This document shows positions 61,538-64,000 of a stretch of 64,000 nucleotides of DNA, in pieces. The notes under the pieces are model-generated. The model ran no database searches, was not told where the DNA came from, and saw only the letters and a program-made list of their open reading frames with translations. The stretch is taken from positions 1-64,000 of the forward strand of contig NZ_JNAM01000011.1 in NCBI RefSeq assembly GCF_000759975.1, written 5' to 3'. The position numbers and the translations under genes were made by a program. Position 1 is the first letter of the stretch. Each line of letters begins with the position of its first letter. This stretch comes from Prochlorococcus marinus str. MIT 9302. Lineage in GTDB: Bacteria > Cyanobacteriota > Cyanobacteriia > PCC-6307 > Cyanobiaceae.

Positions 61538-62903
61538 TAATTTATTAAGAGCTCCAAACCAAAGTATTGAAGAGACTGGTTATGCCTGGTATGTAGGCAA
61601 CGCAAGACTAATCAATTTATCTGGACGTTTATTAGGAGCTCACATTGCTCATGCTGGACTTATAGTCTTTTGGGCAGGCGCAATGATGCTCTTTGAGGTT
61701 AATCATTTTACTTTTGATAAACCAATGTGGGAGCAAGGTTTAATCTGTATGCCACATGTAGCTATGTTTGGTTACGGAATAGGCCCTGGTGGTGAAGTCA
61801 CTGATATCATGCCTTTCTTCCAAGCAGGTGTGGTTCATTTGATAGCCTCTGCTGTTCTTGGTTTTGGTGGTATTTACCATTCATTAGCAGGTCCAGAAAA
61901 ACTTGAAGAAGATTTCCCATTTTTCTCTACTGATTGGAGAGATAAGAATCAAATGACAAATATCCTTGGATATCATTTGATTGTTCTAGGTGTAGGTGCA
62001 TTAGCATGGTCAGTTAACTGGTGTTTTATTGGCGGTGCATATGATACTTGGGCACCTGGAGGTGGAGAAGTCAGACTTGTCAATCCAACTTTAGATCCAA
62101 GGGTTATTCTTGGTTATCTATTTAGATCTCCATGGGGAGGCGCTGGTTCAATAATCGGTGTTAACTCAATCGAAGATATAGTTGGTGGACATGTCTATGT
62201 GGGTGTAACTGCAATTATTGGAGGATTATTCCACATCTTTACCAAACCATTTGGATGGGCAAGAAGAGCATTTATCTGGAATGGTGAAGGACTATTAAGT
62301 TATGCACTAGGTGGAATTTGTGTAGCAAGTTTTATTGCATCTACATTCATCTGGTTTAACAATACTGCTTACCCATCTGAATTTTATGGCCCTACAAACG
62401 CTGAAGCTTCACAGGCCCAAAGCTTTACTTTCCTTGTGAGAGATCAAAGAATTGGAGCCAACGTAGGCACAACGATGGGACCAACAGGTCTAGGTAAGTA
62501 TCTCATGAGATCTCCTACAGGTGAAATTATATTTGGTGGTGAAACAATGAGATTTTGGGATTTCAGAGGTCCATGGTTAGAGCCTTTAAGAGGTCCTAAC
62601 GGATTGAGCCTTGAGAAAATCCAAAATGATATTCAGCCTTGGCAAGTTAGAAGAGCTGCTGAATATATGACTCATGCTCCTAACGCTTCTATCAACTCTG
62701 TTGGTGGAATTATTACAGAGCCTAATGCTGTTAATTTTGTTAATTTAAGACAATGGTTAGCCGCAGCTCAATTCTTCTTAGGATGGTTTACATTCATCGG
62801 TCACCTTTGGCATGCTGGTCGTGCTAGAGCAGCCGCTGCTGGTTTCGAAAAAGGAATCGACAGAAAGACTGAACCAGCTCTAGAAATGCCTGATTTAGAT
62901 TAA
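61521..62903 (+). CDS. psbC: Photosystem II CP43 chlorophyll-binding protein
   Basis: 460 residues from the conserved GTG start, which gives [12 protein letters not shown] after initiation; a further upstream frame start is not family-like. Six membrane helices with many chlorophyll His. The large lumenal loop contains GPTGPEASQAQ-like sequence (here [19 protein letters not shown]) and the [18 protein letters not shown] region. It ends at a strong terminator. Confidence 0.98.
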   Translation: METPFNNLLRAPNQSIEETGYAWYVGNARLINLSGRLLGAHIAHAGLIVFWAGAMMLFEVNHFTFDKPMWEQGLICMPHVAMFGYGIGPGGEVTDIMPFFQAGVVHLIASAVLGFGGIYHSLAGPEKLEEDFPFFSTDWRDKNQMTNILGYHLIVLGVGALAWSVNWCFIGGAYDTWAPGGGEVRLVNPTLDPRVILGYLFRSPWGGAGSIIGVNSIEDIVGGHVYVGVTAIIGGLFHIFTKPFGWARRAFIWNGEGLLSYALGGICVASFIASTFIWFNNTAYPSEFYGPTNAEASQAQSFTFLVRDQRIGANVGTTMGPTGLGKYLMRSPTGEIIFGGETMRFWDFRGPWLEPLRGPNGLSLEKIQNDIQPWQVRRAAEYMTHAPNASINSVGGIITEPNAVNFVNLRQWLAAAQFFLGWFTFIGHLWHAGRARAAAAGFEKGIDRKTEPALEMPDLD

Positions 62904-62923
62904 TTTCTACTTCATAAAAAAAA

Positions 62924-62952
62924 GCCCTATCTTTTGATAGGGTTTTTTTTTG
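62924..62952 (+). terminator. Terminator of psbDC (bidirectional)
   Basis: Perfect stem CCCTATC/GATAGGG with TTTT loop, extended by A/T pairs, followed by nine T. An A-run on the left allows termination from the maf side as well. Confidence 0.9.
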
Positions 62953-62963
62953 TTAATTTTTTT

Positions 62964-63575
62964 TTATTTAGGTAAATTTTCTCTGAGCCATGGCAAACTT
63001 AACCCCATTACATTACTGAAACAACCTTCTATTTTTTCTATATATTTACCTCCAATACCCTCCAACGCAAATCCTCCAGCACAATATAAAGGTTCAAGAG
63101 TATCTACATAACTCTTGATTTCCCAATCCTCCAACTTCGAAAAATAAACTCTCGAACTTACTGTTTGTTTTATAGTTTCAGTGATTTTGAACATCTTAGA
63201 AGTCGAATCAATTATTCCAATTAAAAGAGTGTGTCCAGTATGCAAACTCCCAGATTCTCCTGACATTTTTTTCCATCTGTAAATGGCTTCTTCTTTGTTA
63301 GATGGTTTTCCATATGCTTCCCCCTTAAATTCAAAGATTGAATCACATCCTAGAATTGCCGAAGGTCCAAAATTAAATTCTTCAGGCAATAATTTTTTTT
63401 GAATATTTTCAGATATACTATTAGCCTTTTGAAAAGATAATTCCAAAGCTAAATTAAATATATTTTTTTCTTTTATTGCAGTTTCATCAAAGTTACTTGA
63501 TTTTTGAATAAATTCAATTTGACAGTTTTCAAGTAATTTCTTTCGAGATTGTGAAGCAGAGGCTAGAATTAACAC
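62964..63575 (-). CDS. maf: Maf-like nucleotide pyrophosphatase
   Basis: 203 residues. N-terminal [13 protein letters not shown] (S/R-rich substrate loop), [27 protein letters not shown] with the catalytic Asp, and [12 protein letters not shown]-like [13 protein letters not shown]. Maf proteins hydrolyse non-canonical or pyrimidine nucleoside triphosphates and are linked to division arrest. Convergent with psbDC. Confidence 0.94.
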   Translation of the reverse strand: MLILASASQSRKKLLENCQIEFIQKSSNFDETAIKEKNIFNLALELSFQKANSISENIQKKLLPEEFNFGPSAILGCDSIFEFKGEAYGKPSNKEEAIYRWKKMSGESGSLHTGHTLLIGIIDSTSKMFKITETIKQTVSSRVYFSKLEDWEIKSYVDTLEPLYCAGGFALEGIGGKYIEKIEGCFSNVMGLSLPWLRENLPK

Positions 63576-63641
63576 AAATTTTTTTTCAAATTATAATTCA
63601 ATTTACTAATTAATAAATTTCAAAATTAATATAAATTACTA

Positions 63642-64000
63642 ATGAAATTAGAAGCTAAATTACATACAATAAAGAGACCGATAATGGTCCTGGGCACTTC
63701 CAGTGGAGCAGGTAAATCATTAACTGTTACGGCTATTTGCAGGATTCTTAAAAATTTAGGAGAGGAGCCAATACCTTTTAAAGGGCAAAATATGAGTAAC
63801 AATGCTTGGGTTGATTGGAATGGGGGAGAGATGGCATATTCACAGGCCCTGCAAGCTTTTGCTTGTGGTATAACTCCTTCTTCAGAGATGAATCCCGTTT
63901 TATTAAAACCGCAAGGCAATTCGACGAGTGAGGTGATTCACCTTGGGAAAAGTATAGGAATAACAACTGCCAAAAATTACTATAAAGATTGGTTTATTCC
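63642..64000 (+). CDS. cobQ: Cobyric acid synthase, 5' part (runs off window)
   Basis: 119 codons visible. P-loop-like [20 protein letters not shown], then [13 protein letters not shown] and [18 protein letters not shown], all diagnostic of CobQ. It amidates adenosyl-cobyrinic acid diamide in cobalamin (pseudocobalamin) synthesis. Truncated at the right edge. Confidence 0.95.
   Translation, partial: MKLEAKLHTIKRPIMVLGTSSGAGKSLTVTAICRILKNLGEEPIPFKGQNMSNNAWVDWNGGEMAYSQALQAFACGITPSSEMNPVLLKPQGNSTSEVIHLGKSIGITTAKNYYKDWFI

Noticed and set aside
1-64000. Integrase, transposase or prophage structural genes
   Set aside because: Looked for tyrosine or serine recombinase, DDE and phage structural motifs in all sizeable products and saw none; mobility is inferred only from scars.

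Overview
The window is AT-rich marine picocyanobacterial chromosome, almost certainly a high-light-adapted Prochlorococcus. The grounds are the psbD/psbC pair without phycobilisome genes, ycf4, ycf39, petM, ntrC-type thioredoxin reductase, several high-light-inducible (hli) genes, Prochlorococcus-type small DUF proteins (DUF1651, DUF2839, DUF3303, DUF3721, DUF3764) and very short intergenic spaces in the core part. No strain is claimed. No intact tRNA, rRNA, CRISPR array, integrase or transposase was found.

Bases 1 to about 40900 are a genomic island with two parts. The left part (1 to about 17 kb) is punctuated by five same-orientation copies of the 3' half of tRNA-Pro(UGG) (1617, 3092, 8890, 9641, 16862), with no 5' half beside any of them. 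The intervals carry unrelated cargo: an NmrA-like oxidoreductase; a complete type I restriction-modification locus (hsdM-hsdS-hsdR) beside a broken nucleotidase; a single type IV pilin-like gene; and a thiol/copper-type membrane cluster plus an hli pair. The restriction cassette and the pilin cassette each have their own pair of tandem 11-bp repeats, with the same repeat sequence near both ends. This is what stacked, integrase-inserted elements would leave (PRE1/tycheposon-like), with the 11-bp pairs as candidate integrase arm sites. It is the most interesting feature of the window.

The rest of the island (about 17 to 41 kb) is a mosaic. It holds many small membrane or cytosolic proteins, numerous small genes broken by in-frame stops, transporters (Nramp-like, NSS symporter), SelO, a periplasmic cupin, and a three-gene hli cluster closed by a terminator. 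It also has a TPR lipoprotein and a minus-strand operon (ferritin-like, carbamoyltransferase, small membrane protein, SGNH-like protein) that probably modifies a surface glycan or lipid.

From about 40.9 kb to the right edge the content is core: ychF, an efflux adaptor, polA, cysS, dxr, a 2Fe-2S ferredoxin-like protein, a YheT-type hydrolase, the pntA1-pntA2-pntB transhydrogenase operon, NTRC, an IF-1, ycf39, petM, an alpha/beta hydrolase, ilvN, a cyclophilin lipoprotein, ycf4, psbD-psbC, maf and the start of cobQ. Photosystem II structural genes and PSI, PSII and cytochrome b6f assembly or subunit genes cluster between 56.4 and 62.9 kb.
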